The notes beneath the pieces are model-generated. The model did no database searches and was not told the origin of the DNA. It saw only the letters and a program-made list of their open reading frames with translations. A stretch of 64,000 nt of DNA, taken from contig JANOPA010000064.1 in NCBI GenBank assembly GCA_031421635.1, forward strand, positions 169,104-233,103, given 5' to 3'. A program made the position numbers and the translations under genes. Origin of the DNA: JAPOKJ01 sp031421635 (GTDB lineage Bacteria > Pseudomonadota > Gammaproteobacteria > Burkholderiales > Burkholderiaceae_E). Of the stretch, positions 51,815 to 60,616 are shown piece after piece. How positions within the stretch are numbered: position 1 is the first letter of the stretch; each line of letters starts with the position of its first letter.

Positions 51815-53059
51815 ATGACGCAAACCTCAGCAAAGATTCACCGAGCCAATCTATCGCTGATTCCCTTCTGGGCCATTTTGATCGGTGCTGCAACCATGCT
51901 CACCCTTGCGATGGGGATGCGTCAGAGTTTTGGCTTGTTTCAGCCGCATATCCTTAAAGATCTTGGCATCAGTGCTGCAGATTTCTCGCTGGCCATTGCC
52001 ATTCAAAACATCGTGTGGGGGATCTCTCAGCCCTTCGTCGGCATGATGGTGGACAAATACGGGTCGCGGCCCATTGCGCTCACTGGCGTACTCATCTATG
52101 GGGTAGGTTTAGTTCTCACGATCATCGCACCGTCAACCCTAGTACTGACTTTGGGCATCGGTGTTTGTGTCGGGTTAGCGCTATCTTGCTGCGCCTCGAA
52201 CATCGCCATGAGTGTCACTTCTCGAACGGTCTCTGCTGCCAAGCGAAGCTTTGCGATGGGGGCAGTTTCAGCCGCCGGTTCTTTAGGTCTCATGCTGGCC
52301 TCACCACTGGCCCAGAGCCTGATCACTAGTAGCGGCTGGAGGACTGCCATGGTCGCCTTCTTGGCTTTGGCCGCTGTGATGATTCCTGCGGCTTATGCCG
52401 TAGGTATTTCCGACCGCTTAATTGTTGAGAAAGTCGTGGGTCCCGCCCAATCCATTTTCGAGGCGGTCAAAGAGGCGACCTCTCATCGGGGATACGTCGT
52501 GATGGCCATTGCATTTTTTGTTTGCGGTCTTCAGTTGGTATTTATTACGACCCATCTTCCGAACTACCTTTCGATTTGCGGCATTGATCCGAGTGTGGGC
52601 GCTCAAGCCCTGGCACTGATCGGCCTCTTCAATGCCTTCGGTTCACTGCTATTCGGATGGCTGGGTGGGCGCTACTCGAAACGCTTCCTCTTGGGTGGCA
52701 TTTATGTTTTACGATCGCTCATCATCACCGCCTATTTTATGAGTACGCCAACACCCACAACTACCTTAGTATTCGCTGCCGCGATGGGCTCGCTTTGGCT
52801 GGGTGTAGTACCCCTGGTGAACGGCTTGGTAATTCATCTCTTTGGCCTACGCTATGTCGCCACATTGACGGGCCTAGCGTTTTTCAGTCACCAAGTGGGC
52901 TCCTTTTTAGGTGCATGGGGTGGCGGACTTATATATACCTCTCTGGGCTCTTATGAGTGGGCTTGGAAGGGGGCGGTCATCATCGGCATTCTTGCCGGCA
53001 TCATGCAAATGTCAATGAACTTGCAGCCCAGCAAACGCCTTAACATGGCCACCGCGTAA
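51815..53059 (+). CDS. Major facilitator superfamily transporter (monocarboxylate/OFA-like)
   Basis: A 414-residue, 12-helix MFS carrier. The first half has ATMLTLAMGMRQSFGLFQPH and the loop 2-3 motif GMMVDKYGSRP; the second half has FGWLGGRYSKRFLLGG. The sequence type resembles the oxalate/formate-monocarboxylate branch. It is divergent from the liu operon with a shared operator, so uptake of a branched-chain or other carboxylic acid is likely; an oxalate role is possible given oxc-frc 3.5 kb downstream. Substrate not determinable from sequence. Confidence 0.85.
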   Translation: MTQTSAKIHRANLSLIPFWAILIGAATMLTLAMGMRQSFGLFQPHILKDLGISAADFSLAIAIQNIVWGISQPFVGMMVDKYGSRPIALTGVLIYGVGLVLTIIAPSTLVLTLGIGVCVGLALSCCASNIAMSVTSRTVSAAKRSFAMGAVSAAGSLGLMLASPLAQSLITSSGWRTAMVAFLALAAVMIPAAYAVGISDRLIVEKVVGPAQSIFEAVKEATSHRGYVVMAIAFFVCGLQLVFITTHLPNYLSICGIDPSVGAQALALIGLFNAFGSLLFGWLGGRYSKRFLLGGIYVLRSLIITAYFMSTPTPTTTLVFAAAMGSLWLGVVPLVNGLVIHLFGLRYVATLTGLAFFSHQVGSFLGAWGGGLIYTSLGSYEWAWKGAVIIGILAGIMQMSMNLQPSKRLNMATA

Positions 53060-53224
53060 GGCTCATTCAGAAGCGCCGACTGCGCTCGACGGAGCAGCAT
53101 CCACCGAGGGACTTTCCGACCGGTGATGAACCATCTCACTAGGGTTATCCCTGCCGATTCATGCTGTAAGCGTGCCGTTTCTGATCGGACGCAGTAGTAC
53201 GATCATTTATCAAGGAGCATCGTT

Positions 53225-53803
53225 ATGAAATCAGCTCAACCTTATCCTTCGAATCCCGTAAGCAACTGCCCGTCGCGTCTCATGGCCTCGCAGCATCGGC
53301 ACTTACGTCTAGCGTGGCTTGTGGGCGCAACTGGAAGTCTCATGGCATTGGCTTTTCAATCACTTCCCCTTGCTTCGGCTCAATCCAGTCCGGCTGGCCC
53401 TGTAGAAGGCCAATGCATCTTGGCGGGTCGCTTAGATACCGAGGCGCAATGGGCCCCAAAATTTGGCAATCTTGAACTGCTCGATAGCGAGGGCAAATTG
53501 ATTCAGCCGCGAGTCGCGAATCAGCAATCGGCGAAGGACTTGCTTGCGAGTGTGAAACAGGTTCGAATCAAAGCCCCTGCTTTATTGTCGGCTTGTAACG
53601 GCAAGCAAGCAATTCCGAAAGGCGATTCTCAAGCAAGCCAAGCGCACGCCCAAGCACCAGCCGTTTCCGCAAGCTCGGCGCCGATCGCGGTTGAAGCGAT
53701 AAGTTACCCTCCTCTGGGCCTCGGTGGAGAATGGGTGGAACTGAAGTTGGCGCTTCAACAAGAACGTGTCACCATGATCTCTTCATATCGCACCAAGCCC
53801 TAA
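53225..53803 (+). CDS. Unrecognised small exported protein
   Basis: No family recognised. 192 residues, start ATG 53225 with AAGGAG 8 bp before it. A long N-region precedes a hydrophobic signal segment (LRLAWLVGATGSLMALAFQSLPLASAQ), then a soluble part with FGNLELLDSEGKLIQPRV, two Cys (GQCILAG, SACNGK) that may pair, and a C-terminal GEWVELKLALQQERVTMISSYRTK. It lies 5 bp upstream of the Bug-type binding-protein gene, so the two share a transcript and perhaps an export role. Confidence 0.68.
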   Translation: MKSAQPYPSNPVSNCPSRLMASQHRHLRLAWLVGATGSLMALAFQSLPLASAQSSPAGPVEGQCILAGRLDTEAQWAPKFGNLELLDSEGKLIQPRVANQQSAKDLLASVKQVRIKAPALLSACNGKQAIPKGDSQASQAHAQAPAVSASSAPIAVEAISYPPLGLGGEWVELKLALQQERVTMISSYRTKP

Positions 53804-53807
53804 GCAC

Positions 53808-54839
53808 ATGCTTCAGTTTCCGAAAGAACTCCCTTCCGTGCAAGCCAATCCTCGCTCACTGCGCCGTCAACTCCTGCAACTTGCGGGCTCCTCCGCGGTG
53901 CTAGGTTTGGCCCATCGCCACGCCTCAGGACAAACAGAGGGGTTCCCATCCCGGCCCATCACCATGATCGTGCCTTTCCCGCCCGGAGGGGTCGCCGATG
54001 CTGTGGGGCGTCCAGTGGCGGAAGCCTTGGGGCGTTTACTAAAACAAGCGGTAGTGGTGGAAAATCGCGCTGGTGCAGGCGGCGGCGTGGGTATGGGTCT
54101 GGCGGCCAAGGCCAAGCCCGATGGCTACACCATTATGATGGCTCTGTCCTCGATCACCATCCTGCCCGAGGCCGATAAGGTCTTAGGGCGGGCACCCTTG
54201 TACCAGCTCAATCAACTCAAACCGATCGCTCGCTTTACAGCGGACCCGACTGTTTTAGTGGTTCACGCTGACAGTCCATTCAAGGATTTCAAGCAGTTCC
54301 TCAGCTACGTAAAAAGTAAACCTGCTGCGCTCACCTACGGCTCTTCGGGCTCGTACGGCACCATGCATGTGCCGATGGAATTGCTCAAGCAAGCCACCAA
54401 TACCTTCATGGTTCATGTGCCTTACACCGGTGCAGGACCCGCCGTGGTGGGACTACTCAGCAAACAAATCGATGCGCTCGCCACCGGGCCGGCGAGTATT
54501 GTTCAACACATTAAAGCGGGCAAGGTGCACGCGTTGGCGCACTGGGGTGAAGGCCGCCTTGGGGCACTCCCGGAAGTGCCTAGCTTTGCGGAATTAGGGC
54601 TCAAAATTAACTTCGCGCAATGGGCTGGCTTGTTTGTGCCAGCCGGGGTGCCAGAGCCCATCGTTGCCAAACTCCGTGCGAACGCAAAGCTGGCTGCCAG
54701 CGATGCCCGGGTAGTGCAAACCTTGAACTCAGCGGGTTCGCCCCTGCAATATCTTGATGCGCCAGAGTTTGACCGCTATGTCGAGGCTGAGGTCGGGCGA
54801 ATGGCTGCGGCGGTTAAGAAAATTGGCAAGGTCGATTAA
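53808..54839 (+). CDS. Bug-type tripartite tricarboxylate transporter substrate-binding protein
   Basis: A 343-residue Bug/TctC periplasmic receptor. Signatures: FPSRPITMIVPFPPGGVADAVGRP, VVENRAGAGGGVGMGLAAKAKPDGYT, PTVLVVHADSPFKDFKQFLSY and GSSGSYGTMHVPMELLK. The N-terminus (SLRRQLLQLAGSSAVLGLAH) looks like a signal peptide with twin Arg, possibly Tat. These orphan receptors bind carboxylates and are greatly expanded in Burkholderiales. TctA/TctB membrane parts are absent here, as is usual. It stands upstream of oxc-frc and next to an aconitase X remnant, so oxalate or another dicarboxylate is a guess. Confidence 0.9.
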   Translation: MLQFPKELPSVQANPRSLRRQLLQLAGSSAVLGLAHRHASGQTEGFPSRPITMIVPFPPGGVADAVGRPVAEALGRLLKQAVVVENRAGAGGGVGMGLAAKAKPDGYTIMMALSSITILPEADKVLGRAPLYQLNQLKPIARFTADPTVLVVHADSPFKDFKQFLSYVKSKPAALTYGSSGSYGTMHVPMELLKQATNTFMVHVPYTGAGPAVVGLLSKQIDALATGPASIVQHIKAGKVHALAHWGEGRLGALPEVPSFAELGLKINFAQWAGLFVPAGVPEPIVAKLRANAKLAASDARVVQTLNSAGSPLQYLDAPEFDRYVEAEVGRMAAAVKKIGKVD

Positions 54840-54840
54840 C

Positions 54841-55155
54841 TCATTTTGGCCGCGTCACCGTCACCAGGCATCGATCTGCATCAACCTTCACCCAATCTCC
54901 TGTTCGAATCACGGACCAGTGTATTGATGCGGCCTGTACTGGTCCAGCAGCTTCAATAATTTTGGTGTACCCATTGCGATCCGCCATCGCCTTGATGGCG
55001 CTTGGCGTAAAGATCCACAGCGCAGTATTCTCATGTATGCGTCGCCCCTCTATCAATTGCGCGGCTTCCCAAATTTGCTCAATCGTCGAATGAGGGCAGC
55101 TCAGCAGGCGTAGCGAGTCCGTGAAGGCGTCCACTTCGACCTCCTTCCAGAGCAC
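54841..55155 (-). pseudogene. Remnant of an aconitase X (AcnX) gene, catalytic and swivel fragments joined
   Basis: The frame encodes about 104 residues. The first ~65 resemble the C-terminal part of the AcnX catalytic domain (LLSCPHSTIEQIWEAAQLIE, then GRRIH..TALWIFTPSAIKAMADRNGY and KIIEAAG). The last ~30 (IHWSVIRTGDWVKVDADRCL) resemble the end of the AcnX swivel domain (DUF126). The join replaces the conserved cysteine region that normally follows EAAGG, so it looks like an internal deletion. A full AcnX has over 400 catalytic residues, so this cannot be functional. A GTG at 55134 behind AAGGAGGT might still allow translation. It is convergent with the Bug gene. Assignment rests on motif memory only. 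Confidence 0.5.
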
Positions 55156-55286
55156 TATTGCGGCAGAAATTGACCGCGATCAAGGGCCAAAACACATTCC
55201 ACTTCTATCATCGCCGGAGCTTGCTGCAAGACTACCTTGCGCCGCTATCCCCTTTTGCAATCGCCACAAAAAGACGAGCAATCCTC

Positions 55287-56996
55287 ATGACTACCGACAC
55301 CCAAGCACCCGAATTGACCGACGGCTTTCACCTCGTTATCGATGCCCTCAAGCACAACGATATCGATACCATTTTTGGTCTGGTCGGCATCCCGATTACT
55401 GATCTTGCTCGCCTTGCACAAGCCGAAGGCATGCGCTTTATCGGCTTTCGTCATGAGCAGCATGCAGGCAACGCCGCTGCCATTGCCGGCTACATGACGC
55501 AAAAGCCAGGCATTTGCCTGACCGTGTCTGCACCCGGTTTCCTAAACGGATTGACGGCGCTGGCCAATGCCACCGTGAACTGCTTTCCGATGATTCTGAT
55601 CAGCGGCTCCAGTGAGCGCGAAATCGTTGACTTGGCGCAGGGCGATTACGAAGAGATGGATCAATTGAATGCGGCTAAGCCATACGCCAAAGCCTCGTAC
55701 CGAATCAATAAGGCCGAAGACATTGGAATAGGTATTGCGCGAGCAATTCGGGCGGCGGTCTCGGGTCGTCCGGGCGGTGTTTATCTAGACCTGCCCGCTC
55801 AACTTTTGAGCCAGACGCTGGATGTTGCGCACGGTAAAAAATCCTTGGTTCGAGTTGTCGATCCTGCCCCTCGCCAGATTCCGGCGCCAGATGCAGTCGA
55901 GCGTGCACTGGCCCTGCTGAAAGGCGCCAAGCGCCCTCTGATTCTTCTGGGCAAGGGCGCAGCGTACGCTCAGGCCGACGCGGATATCCGAGCCTTCGTC
56001 GAATCCTCAGGAATACCTTATCTACCGATGTCGATGGCCAAGGGCTTATTGCCCGACACCCATCCACAATCCGCTTCAGCGGCGCGCTCGTATGTGTTGG
56101 CCGAAGCCGATGTCGTTGTTTTAATCGGCGCTCGCCTGAACTGGTTGCTGTCTCACGGTAAAGGTAAAACCTGGGGTGGCCCGAAGCAGTTCATTCAGAT
56201 TGATATCTCCCCCACCGAGGTCGATAGCAACGTCGCCATCGCAGCCCCCGTGATCGGTGATATCGGCTCTTGCGTGTCAGCGCTTCTGAAGGGCATCTCG
56301 TCTGGCTACAACAAGCCCTCATCCGAATGGACTGGTGCTATCTCCGAGCGCCGCGAAAAGAACCTCGCCAAGATGGCGATCACCCTCGATCAAAACCCGT
56401 CACCCATGAATTTCCATAGCGCCTTGCGCGCGATTCGTGATGTGTTGAGAACGCGTCCCGACGTCAACGTCGTGAATGAAGGGGCCAATACGCTCGACTT
56501 CGCACGCAGCATCATCGACATGTACCAGCCCCGCAAGCGTTTCGACTCCGGCACCTGGGGCATCATGGGAATTGGCATGGGTTACTCAATCGGCGCGGCC
56601 GTGACCAGCGGCTTGCCAGTGGTGGCCATTGAAGGCGATAGCGCTTTTGGCTTTAGCGGCATGGAAATTGAGACCATCTGCCGCTACGAATTACCGGTCA
56701 CCACCATTGTGTTCAATAACAATGGCGTGTATCGCGGTACTGATGTGAACCCGACCGGTGGCAAAGATGTCGCACCCACAGTGTTTGTCAAAGGTGCGCG
56801 CTACGACAAGATGATTGAGGCGTTTGGTGGCAAGGGCTACAACGCAACCACACCGGCTGAACTCACCAAGGCCCTGACCGAGGCCATTGCCTCCGGCAAG
56901 CCCGCACTGATCAACGCCGTTATCGACGAGGCGGCCGGCACCGAAAGCGGACGCCTGCTGAATCTGAATCCAAAAAGCAATGCTACCAAGAAGTAG
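55287..56996 (+). CDS. oxc: Oxalyl-CoA decarboxylase
   Basis: 569 residues of the thiamine-diphosphate decarboxylase family, oxalyl-CoA decarboxylase type. The catalytic Glu is in GFRHEQHAGNAAAIAGY, with FGLVGIPITDLARLAQ before it. The oxc-specific APGFLNGLTALANATVNCFPMILISGSS and QGDYEEMDQLNAAKPYAKA (split across 75-130) are present, and the TDP/Mg loop is GDSAFGFSGMEIETICRYELP..IVFNNNGVY. It turns oxalyl-CoA into formyl-CoA and CO2. I start it at ATG 55287; upstream frame residues are not conserved. It is 56 bp upstream of frc, making a complete oxalate pathway. Confidence 0.95.
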   Translation: MTTDTQAPELTDGFHLVIDALKHNDIDTIFGLVGIPITDLARLAQAEGMRFIGFRHEQHAGNAAAIAGYMTQKPGICLTVSAPGFLNGLTALANATVNCFPMILISGSSEREIVDLAQGDYEEMDQLNAAKPYAKASYRINKAEDIGIGIARAIRAAVSGRPGGVYLDLPAQLLSQTLDVAHGKKSLVRVVDPAPRQIPAPDAVERALALLKGAKRPLILLGKGAAYAQADADIRAFVESSGIPYLPMSMAKGLLPDTHPQSASAARSYVLAEADVVVLIGARLNWLLSHGKGKTWGGPKQFIQIDISPTEVDSNVAIAAPVIGDIGSCVSALLKGISSGYNKPSSEWTGAISERREKNLAKMAITLDQNPSPMNFHSALRAIRDVLRTRPDVNVVNEGANTLDFARSIIDMYQPRKRFDSGTWGIMGIGMGYSIGAAVTSGLPVVAIEGDSAFGFSGMEIETICRYELPVTTIVFNNNGVYRGTDVNPTGGKDVAPTVFVKGARYDKMIEAFGGKGYNATTPAELTKALTEAIASGKPALINAVIDEAAGTESGRLLNLNPKSNATKK

Positions 56997-57052
56997 CGCA
57001 GGCACTACCTTAGAAATCTATTTTAAACAAAGACGTATCGGAGCTTTTCAAA

Positions 57053-58303
57053 ATGAGTAAACCACTCAACGGCATCAAGATTATCGACTTTACCCATGTG
57101 CAGGCGGGCCCAGCTTGCACACAAATGTTGGCATGGTTCGGCGCAGATGTGATCAAAGTGGAGCGTCCTGGTGCCGGTGACGTGACCCGCAGCCAGTTGC
57201 GCGACATGCCCGATGCTGATGCTTTGTATTTCACGATGTTGAACAGCAATAAGCGCTCATTAACGCTGGACACGAAGCAGCCTGAAGGCAAAGCGGTGTT
57301 AGAGAAAATGATCAAAGAGTTCGACGTGATGGTTGAGAACTTTGGTCCCGGCGCCCTGGATCGCATGGGTTTCTCCTGGGAGCGCATTCAAGAGCTGAAC
57401 CCGCGCATGATCCTGGCGTCGGTCAAGGGCTTTAGCGATGGCCATCATTACGAAGACCTGAAAGTCTACGAGAACGTGGCTCAATGCGCAGGTGGCGCGG
57501 CCTCCACTACGGGTTGGTGGGATGGCCCACCCACGGTGAGTGCAGCCGCCCTCGGCGACAGCAACACCGGTATGCATTTGGCTATTGGCATCTTGACGGC
57601 TATTATCGGCCGCCAGCAAAGCGGTCGCGGTCAGAAGGTGGCCGCCTCTATGCAAGACAGCGTGCTGAATCTGTGTCGCGTCAAAATGCGTGACCAGTTA
57701 CGTCTCGATGCGCTGGGCTATTTGGAAGAATATCCTCAGTACCCCCACGGCAAATTCACCGACGTCGTACCTCGCGGCGGCAATGCGGGCGGCGGCGGCC
57801 AACCAGGCTGGGTGCTCAAGTGCAAAGGTTGGGAAACCGACCCGAACGCCTACATCTACTTCACCGTGCAGGGCCATGCCTGGGCGCCGATCTGCGACGC
57901 CATCGGCAAGCCCGAATGGAAGACCGATCCTGCCTATACCACCCCAAAGGCACGCCAGCCCCACATCATGGACATCTTCGGCACCATCGAAAACTGGTTG
58001 AAAGACAAGACCAAGTTCGAAGCCGTAGACATTCTGCGCAAGTTTGATATTCCTTGCTCGCCCGTGCTGTCGATGAAAGAGTTGCTCAATGACGAGTCTC
58101 TGCGCAAGAGCGGCTCAATTGTTGAGGTGCCTCATAAAGTGCGCGGCAGCTATATGACCGTTGGTAGCCCAATCAAGTTTTCGGACTTAAAGGTTGAGAT
58201 CACAGGTTCGCCTTTGCTGGGCGAGCACACCGATGAAGTGCTGGCTGAGCTTGGGTTCAGCAAGGACAGCATTGCTTCGATGCATCTGAATAAAGCGGTT
58301 TAA
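57053..58303 (+). CDS. frc: Formyl-CoA:oxalate CoA-transferase
   Basis: 416 residues of the class III CoA-transferase family. Match features: LNGIKIIDFTHVQAGPACTQ, WFGADVIKVERPGAGDVTR, VENFGPGALDRMGFSWERIQ, the catalytic Asp in VAASMQDSVLNLCRVKMRDQ, and the Gly-rich GGNAGGGGQPGWVLKCKGW loop. It moves CoA from formyl-CoA to oxalate, regenerating the Oxc substrate. GGAGC lies 9 bp before ATG. A strong terminator follows 48 bp after the stop. Confidence 0.96.
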   Translation: MSKPLNGIKIIDFTHVQAGPACTQMLAWFGADVIKVERPGAGDVTRSQLRDMPDADALYFTMLNSNKRSLTLDTKQPEGKAVLEKMIKEFDVMVENFGPGALDRMGFSWERIQELNPRMILASVKGFSDGHHYEDLKVYENVAQCAGGAASTTGWWDGPPTVSAAALGDSNTGMHLAIGILTAIIGRQQSGRGQKVAASMQDSVLNLCRVKMRDQLRLDALGYLEEYPQYPHGKFTDVVPRGGNAGGGGQPGWVLKCKGWETDPNAYIYFTVQGHAWAPICDAIGKPEWKTDPAYTTPKARQPHIMDIFGTIENWLKDKTKFEAVDILRKFDIPCSPVLSMKELLNDESLRKSGSIVEVPHKVRGSYMTVGSPIKFSDLKVEITGSPLLGEHTDEVLAELGFSKDSIASMHLNKAV

Positions 58304-58350
58304 CGTGCCCGCAAGTTACCCCCCTGGGCTAACTTTACGAACTTTGCTAC

Positions 58351-58380
58351 GGCACCTTCTTTAGGTGCCGTTTTTCTTTT
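58351..58380 (+). terminator. Rho-independent terminator after frc
   Basis: GGCACCT-TCTTT-AGGTGCC forms a perfect 7-bp stem followed by GTTTTTCTTTT. It lies 48 bp after the frc stop. The hairpin also overlaps the last codons of the opposite-strand MarR gene, so it may end both transcripts. Confidence 0.88.
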
Positions 58381-58888
58381 GCACGGCCGCTTCACCATCA
58401 CCGCCAAGTGCATGGTCGATCTTTTCCATGTTGTCCAGTATCTTCAACAGGTAGTGCAGGGTGTGGGTGAGATCGCCGGTCGAGAAGTCCGTCAACGCGG
58501 CTTCATAGTATTTGTGAATTTTGGGTAAGGCGTCCTTCTCCCACACTTTGCGTCCGTGCTTGGTCATCAGCACGCGCTTCGCTCTGCGATCATGGGGGTC
58601 GGCTAGAAGTTCAATGTGACCGTCTCTCGCCATGCGCCCAAGTAGACCGGACAAACTTTGTCGGCTGACTTTGAGGTATCGCGCCAAATCTCCCACGCTC
58701 ATCCCGCCTTCGGCTGCGTCGCGCGATAGGGCGCCCAGCACGGCCCATTGCTGCGTGGTGAGACCATCCTCCTCTACCGCTCGAGTGCCTGTTTTATGCA
58801 ACATGTTGGCACATTGGTATAGTCGAAAAAACAGCCTATTAGCCAGATCAATTCGCGCAATATTACTTTTTTCCTTATTTGTATTCAT
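58361..58888 (-). CDS. badR: MarR-family regulator, BadR-like
   Basis: 175 residues from ATG 58888 (MNTNKEKSNIARIDLANRLF). The winged helix is LTTQQWAVLGALSRDAAEGG, MSVGDLARYLKVSRQSLSGLLGRMARDG and DPHDRRAKRVLMT; helical dimerisation ends flank it. An upstream extension of 41 residues from 59011 is hydrophobic and non-conserved, and it crosses the operator, so I reject it. Divergent to BadH/BadI homologs, as BadR is tied to bad genes in Rhodopseudomonas palustris, where its ligand is 2-ketocyclohexanecarboxyl-CoA. The BadR name here is by context. Confidence 0.8.
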   Translation of the reverse strand: MNTNKEKSNIARIDLANRLFFRLYQCANMLHKTGTRAVEEDGLTTQQWAVLGALSRDAAEGGMSVGDLARYLKVSRQSLSGLLGRMARDGHIELLADPHDRRAKRVLMTKHGRKVWEKDALPKIHKYYEAALTDFSTGDLTHTLHYLLKILDNMEKIDHALGGDGEAAVQKKNGT

Positions 58889-58949
58889 TATTTCTTCAAA
58901 AAATATGCTTGCAAATCTAATTTCTCTTAGTGTAATATATAACAACATA

Positions 58950-58987
58950 TTGACATATATACAGTTTTGAAAACTACATATTGTCAA
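58950..58987. promoter_or_regulatory. Nested dyad, probable BadR-like operator overlapping the badH promoter
   Basis: An inner perfect palindrome AGTTTTGAAAACT (58963-58975) is framed by TTGACA (58950-58955) and TGTCAA (58982-58987), centred on almost the same base (58969). TTGACA could also serve as a -35 box with TACATA 19 bp later. Position is between the divergent MarR gene and badH, in a very AT-rich stretch. Confidence 0.7.
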
Positions 58988-59025
58988 TGCAAAGCATAAC
59001 AACCTTGCCAAAATTGGAGAGCGCC

Positions 59026-59793
59026 ATGCAGAAATTTAAAGATAGAACCGTCATCGTCACTGGAGGTGGCGGAGGCATTGGTGGCGCCACGTGCCGTCGC
59101 TTCGCTGCCGAAGGGGCCAAGGTTGCGGTGTTTGACATGAACCTGGAGGCCGCGCAAAAAGTCGCGGCTGAAATCAAGGCTACGGGCGGTACGGCCGCCG
59201 CCTTCAAATGTGACATCACCGACCGCGCGGCCGTCGACCAAGCCGTAGCACAAGCTCAAGCCGATTTGGGCCCGATCGATGTACTGGTGAACAACGCAGG
59301 GTGGGACGTGTTTCGCCCGTTCACCAAAACCACACCCGATCAATGGGATAAATTAATTGCGATTAACCTCACGGGGGCTTTGCACATGCACCACGCCGTG
59401 TTGCCCGGCATGGCCGCAAGAAAGAGTGGTCGCATCGTCAACATCGCTTCGGATGCGGCACGCGTCGGCTCGTCTGGTGAAGCCGTGTATGCCGCGTGCA
59501 AAGGTGGGTTGGTGGCGTTCTCAAAAACCATTGCGCGCGAACACGCCCGTCACAACGTAACCGTCAATGTCGTGTGTCCCGGCCCTACCGATACCGCGCT
59601 GTTCGCGGACTACAAAGAAGGTGCGGGCAACCCCGAGAAGCTGATGGAGGCGTTCACCCGCGCCATTCCTTTGGGCCGTATCGGTCAACCCGATGATTTG
59701 CCCGGCGCCATTTTGTTTTTTGCCAGCGACGACGCAGGTTACATCACTGGCCAGGTGTTGAGCGTGTCGGGTGGCCTGACGATGAATGGCTAA
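59026..59793 (+). CDS. badH: SDR-family dehydrogenase, BadH-like (2-hydroxycyclohexanecarboxyl-CoA dehydrogenase)
   Basis: 255 residues of the classical short-chain dehydrogenase family. TGGGGGIGGATCRRF (cofactor loop), VLVNNAGWDVFRPF (NNAG), IVNIASDAARVGSSGEAVYAACKGG with the catalytic Ser/Tyr/Lys, and PGPTDTALF. The cofactor loop followed by VFDMN predicts NAD. It oxidises 2-hydroxycyclohexanecarboxyl-CoA to the 2-keto form. ATG 59026 has GGAGAGC before it; an upstream in-frame start at 58981 lies in the operator. Assignment to BadH rests largely on the adjacent BadI. Confidence 0.85.
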   Translation: MQKFKDRTVIVTGGGGGIGGATCRRFAAEGAKVAVFDMNLEAAQKVAAEIKATGGTAAAFKCDITDRAAVDQAVAQAQADLGPIDVLVNNAGWDVFRPFTKTTPDQWDKLIAINLTGALHMHHAVLPGMAARKSGRIVNIASDAARVGSSGEAVYAACKGGLVAFSKTIAREHARHNVTVNVVCPGPTDTALFADYKEGAGNPEKLMEAFTRAIPLGRIGQPDDLPGAILFFASDDAGYITGQVLSVSGGLTMNG

Positions 59794-59827
59794 TGGTTAA
59801 CGGCGGATAACTCTTAAGGAACACATC

Positions 59828-60610
59828 ATGAAATTTGAAGACATCATTTACGAAAACCGCAACGGCGTGGCATGGATCATCATCAACCGCCCCGAAAAGA
59901 TGAACGCGTTTCGCGGCACCACTTGCGACGAGCTGATTAAGGCGTTTAACAAAGCAGGTTACGACCGATCCATCGGTGCCATCGTCTTCGCTGGCGCCGG
60001 TGATCGCGCCTTTTGCACGGGCGGCGATCAATCAGCACACGATGGCAACTATGACGGCCGCGGCACGATTGGTTTGCCGATGGAAGAGTTGCACACCGCC
60101 ATCCGCGATGTGCCCAAGCCCGTGATCGCACGCGTGCAAGGTTTTGCCATTGGAGGCGGCAACGTCTTGGCCACCATTTGTGATCTGACCATCTGCTCGG
60201 ACAAGGCTGTCTTTGGCCAAGTCGGTCCGAAGATGGGCTCGGTAGACCCCGGTTACGGCACTGCCTTCTTGGCACGGGTGGTGGGCGAGAAAAAAGCCCG
60301 TGAAATTTGGTACCTGAATCGCCGTTACTCTGGTGCCGAAGCGGTGGCCATGGGCTTGGCCAATGTGTGCGTGCCGCACGATCAACTCGATGCAGAAGTG
60401 CAAAAATGGGCTGAAGAGATTTGCGAACGTAGCCCGACCGCTATTGCGATCGCAAAGCGCAGCTTCAATTCAGACACGGCCCATCAAGCCGGCATTGCCG
60501 GTTTGGGAATGTACGCCCTCAAGCTTTATTACGATACAGAGGAGTCACGCGAAGGGGTGAACGCGCTCAAAGAAAAGCGTAAGCCTGAGTTTCGTAAATA
60601 TGCCAAGTAG
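59828..60610 (+). CDS. badI: 2-ketocyclohexanecarboxyl-CoA hydrolase BadI
   Basis: 260 residues of the crotonase family, MenB/BadI branch. It closely resembles my recollection of R. palustris BadI: AWIIINRPEKMNAFRGTTCD, FAGAGDRAFCTGGDQSAHDG, GLPMEELHTAIRDVPKPVIA, VGPKMGSVDPGYGTAFLARV and YALKLYYDTEESREG. It opens the ring of 2-ketocyclohexanecarboxyl-CoA by hydration to give pimeloyl-CoA. 34 bp after badH with AAGGA before ATG. The frame after its stop continues into a gcdH fragment. Confidence 0.94.
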   Translation: MKFEDIIYENRNGVAWIIINRPEKMNAFRGTTCDELIKAFNKAGYDRSIGAIVFAGAGDRAFCTGGDQSAHDGNYDGRGTIGLPMEELHTAIRDVPKPVIARVQGFAIGGGNVLATICDLTICSDKAVFGQVGPKMGSVDPGYGTAFLARVVGEKKAREIWYLNRRYSGAEAVAMGLANVCVPHDQLDAEVQKWAEEICERSPTAIAIAKRSFNSDTAHQAGIAGLGMYALKLYYDTEESREGVNALKEKRKPEFRKYAK

Positions 60611-60616
60611 TCTTGG

